From Acidimicrobiaceae bacterium (GTDB lineage: Bacteria > Actinomycetota > Acidimicrobiia > Acidimicrobiales > RAAP-2): a DNA stretch of 16,008 nucleotides. The notes beneath the pieces are model-generated. The model did no database searches. It had not been told where the DNA came from and was given only the letters and a program-made list of their open reading frames with translations. The stretch is taken from contig PLSY01000260.1 in NCBI GenBank assembly GCA_003164275.1, positions 1 through 16,008 of the forward strand, given 5' to 3'. The translations under genes and the position numbers were made by a program. Within the stretch, counting starts at the first letter, position 1; the number at the start of each line of letters is the position of its first letter. This document shows positions 14,968 to 16,008 of the stretch, one piece after another.

Positions 14968-15498
14968 ATGCCGGAAAACGCAAACGCATCACCCCAGGCC
15001 GTCTCGGATCTGACGGGTTCCTGGAACCTCGATCCGCAACGGACGACGATTCAGTTCACAACAAAGGCGCTATGGATAACGACGGTCAACGGCACGCTGC
15101 GTGCGACCGAAGGTACCGGCACCGTTGCAGCCGATGGGAGCGTCAACGGCCGCATTGTCGTCGACGCTAACTCGATCGATACAAAGAACAAGAAGCGTGA
15201 CGAACACCTGCGCAATGCCGACTTCTTCGACGTAAAGAAGTACCCGAGCATGGTTTTCGACATGACCGACGTCTATCTTGGTGCTCCGGGACAAAGCACG
15301 TTGAAGGGAACGCTCTCCATCCACGGTATGAGCCGACCCATCGAGTTTCAAGCTGCTCTCCGGACGGAGAGTGACGAAGCTGTCACCCTTGACGTACACA
15401 CCAATATTGATCGGAGTGAGTGGGGCCTGGGTTGGACCAAGATGGGAGCGGGCCTCCACAACTCGGTCACCATCAAGGCAACGTTCGTTCGCGGTTGA
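14968..15498 (+). CDS. YceI family protein
   Basis: A 176-residue lipocalin-like beta-barrel protein; family members bind isoprenoid-type or fatty lipids. Typical signatures are GSWNLDPQRTTIQFTTKAL (17-35), VDANSIDTKNKKRDEHLRNADFFDVKKYPSMVFD (65-98) and the closing LHNSVTIKATFVRG. There is no signal peptide, so it is probably cytoplasmic, as in many actinobacterial relatives. AGAGGAG lies 6 bases before the ATG, a strong ribosome site. A 255-base gap separates it from the isomerase-like gene, so it likely has its own promoter. The ligand is unknown. Confidence 0.94.
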   Translation: MPENANASPQAVSDLTGSWNLDPQRTTIQFTTKALWITTVNGTLRATEGTGTVAADGSVNGRIVVDANSIDTKNKKRDEHLRNADFFDVKKYPSMVFDMTDVYLGAPGQSTLKGTLSIHGMSRPIEFQAALRTESDEAVTLDVHTNIDRSEWGLGWTKMGAGLHNSVTIKATFVRG

Positions 15499-15499
15499 C

Positions 15500-15521
15500 C
15501 TGCAATCGTGCCGGATTGCAG
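15500..15521 (+). terminator. hairpin after the YceI gene
   Basis: CTGCAATC (15500-15507) and GATTGCAG (15514-15521) make a perfect 8-bp stem with a 6-base loop, one base after the YceI stop codon. No T-tract follows. Its position fits a terminator or 3'-end stabiliser for the YceI mRNA. The GTG proposed for the next gene lies in its loop. Confidence 0.55.
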
Positions 15522-15840
15522 CGCCAAAGTCGCCAGTTGGACCCGTACGTCTATTCCCGACGCGGGTGATTCGCCATCGGGTGATGGGTGGCCCGAAGAG
15601 AGCATTCACCTGTCATCGTCCCTCACGGGTGAGAGGCACGTGCTGGGCTTCACCGACCGCGAGGCAGAAGTGCTCTCCCTCGTGGCTGAGGGTCTGGCGA
15701 ACAAGGGGATCGCCACCCGGTTGGGTGTCTCCCCGCGGACGGTGGAGAAGCACATCGAGAGCCTCCTGCGGAAGTCGGGCGCGCGTTCGCCGACCCATCT
15801 CGTATGTTCGAACCCCTCCTGGCCACCTGACCTGGGGTAA
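15508..15840 (+). CDS. short LuxR-type helix-turn-helix protein
   Basis: About 110 residues. Residues 47-100 are a complete LuxR/NarL DNA-binding domain: FTDREAEVLSLVAEGLANKG, then IATRLGVSPRTVEKHIESLLRKSG. The first 45 residues show no receiver or sensor domain. GTG 15508 is uncertain: it lies in the hairpin loop and has no ribosome site. The frame is the same as the YceI gene, separated from it by one TGA and three codons. The last 11 residues (from 15805) are encoded by the GTTCGAAC repeat copy B, which supplies the stop codon, so the original C-terminus was probably replaced. It may be the remnant of a larger regulator or a stand-alone DNA-binding protein. Confidence 0.6.
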   Translation: MPDCSAKVASWTRTSIPDAGDSPSGDGWPEESIHLSSSLTGERHVLGFTDREAEVLSLVAEGLANKGIATRLGVSPRTVEKHIESLLRKSGARSPTHLVCSNPSWPPDLG

Positions 15841-15938
15841 TGCAGCGTGAAGGTCCCAGCGAAAGCGGAATTCGGGTACTCAGGGGATCGCCGCCTGGTC
15901 GGCATCGGAAGTGATGGGACTATGTTCGAACCCCTGCC
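15802..15938. repeat. GTTCGAAC composite repeat, copy B
   Basis: Cores TTCGAACCCCT at 15807-15817 and 15925-15935 lie 118 bases apart. The spacer shares CTGACCTGGGGTAATGC and GCGGAATTC blocks with copy A at matching positions, and 15907-15938 is identical to 10314-10345. The left end covers the last codons of the LuxR-type gene. Confidence 0.8.
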
Positions 15939-15977
15939 GGAGCGCCGACGGACGTCTGCGCCCACGAAGGTCGCCGG

Positions 15978-16008
15978 GGAGGTGATGGGACTATGTTCGA
16001 ACCTCTGC
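15978..16008. repeat. GTTCGAAC repeat, further core cut by the window end
   Basis: 31 bases here match the right-hand 32-base block of the composite repeat with two differences. The core begins 71 bases after that of copy B, so the family can be tandem and the array may continue past 16008. Confidence 0.85.

Noticed and set aside
15802..16008. CRISPR-like array
   Set aside because: Spacings of 118 and 71 bases are not regular, the spacers share sequence with copy A, and no cas genes are present.

Overview
The window is GC-rich, gene-dense DNA on both strands, probably from an actinobacterium (Actinomycetota). The evidence is a long mycobacterial AtsA-type arylsulfatase, a luciferase-like (probably F420-dependent) oxidoreductase, an Ada-AlkA fusion followed by a separate methyltransferase, many GTG starts, and a probable leaderless promoter. 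No rRNA, tRNA, CRISPR array, phage gene or transposase was seen. Assignment below phylum is not possible from the sequence alone.

Left part (1-4610): a tyrosine-phosphatase-like protein (289-1047); an alkylation-repair pair, Ada-AlkA (1285-2814) and methylguanine methyltransferase (2811-3287), joined by an ATGA overlap; a GNAT acetyltransferase on the minus strand; and a small unknown protein.

Middle part (4685-9989): a broken IclR-family regulator gene lies on the minus strand. It is divergent from a plus-strand catabolic operon of a SnoaL-like protein, a short-chain dehydrogenase and an acyl-CoA dehydrogenase. The 544-base divergent region carries a good promoter directly followed by two near-identical 12-base repeats, probably the regulator's operator. 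A luciferase-like monooxygenase on the minus strand closes this section. The set suggests breakdown of an organic acid or ring compound through CoA esters; the substrate cannot be read from the sequence.

Right part (9990-16008): a repeat-rich intergenic region, a full-length type I arylsulfatase, then a TetR regulator divergent from a ferredoxin gene with a one-base frameshift. A muconolactone-isomerase-like protein, a YceI protein and a short LuxR-type HTH protein follow. A composite repeat of about 118 bases with GTTCGAAC cores occurs at 10206-10345 and 15802-15938, with a further partial copy at the window end. The second copy supplies the stop codon of the LuxR-type gene.

The points most worth checking are the unexplained GTTCGAAC repeat family, the two damaged genes (iclR and ferredoxin), and the two divergent operator regions. 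No clearly new multi-gene defence or mobile system was found.
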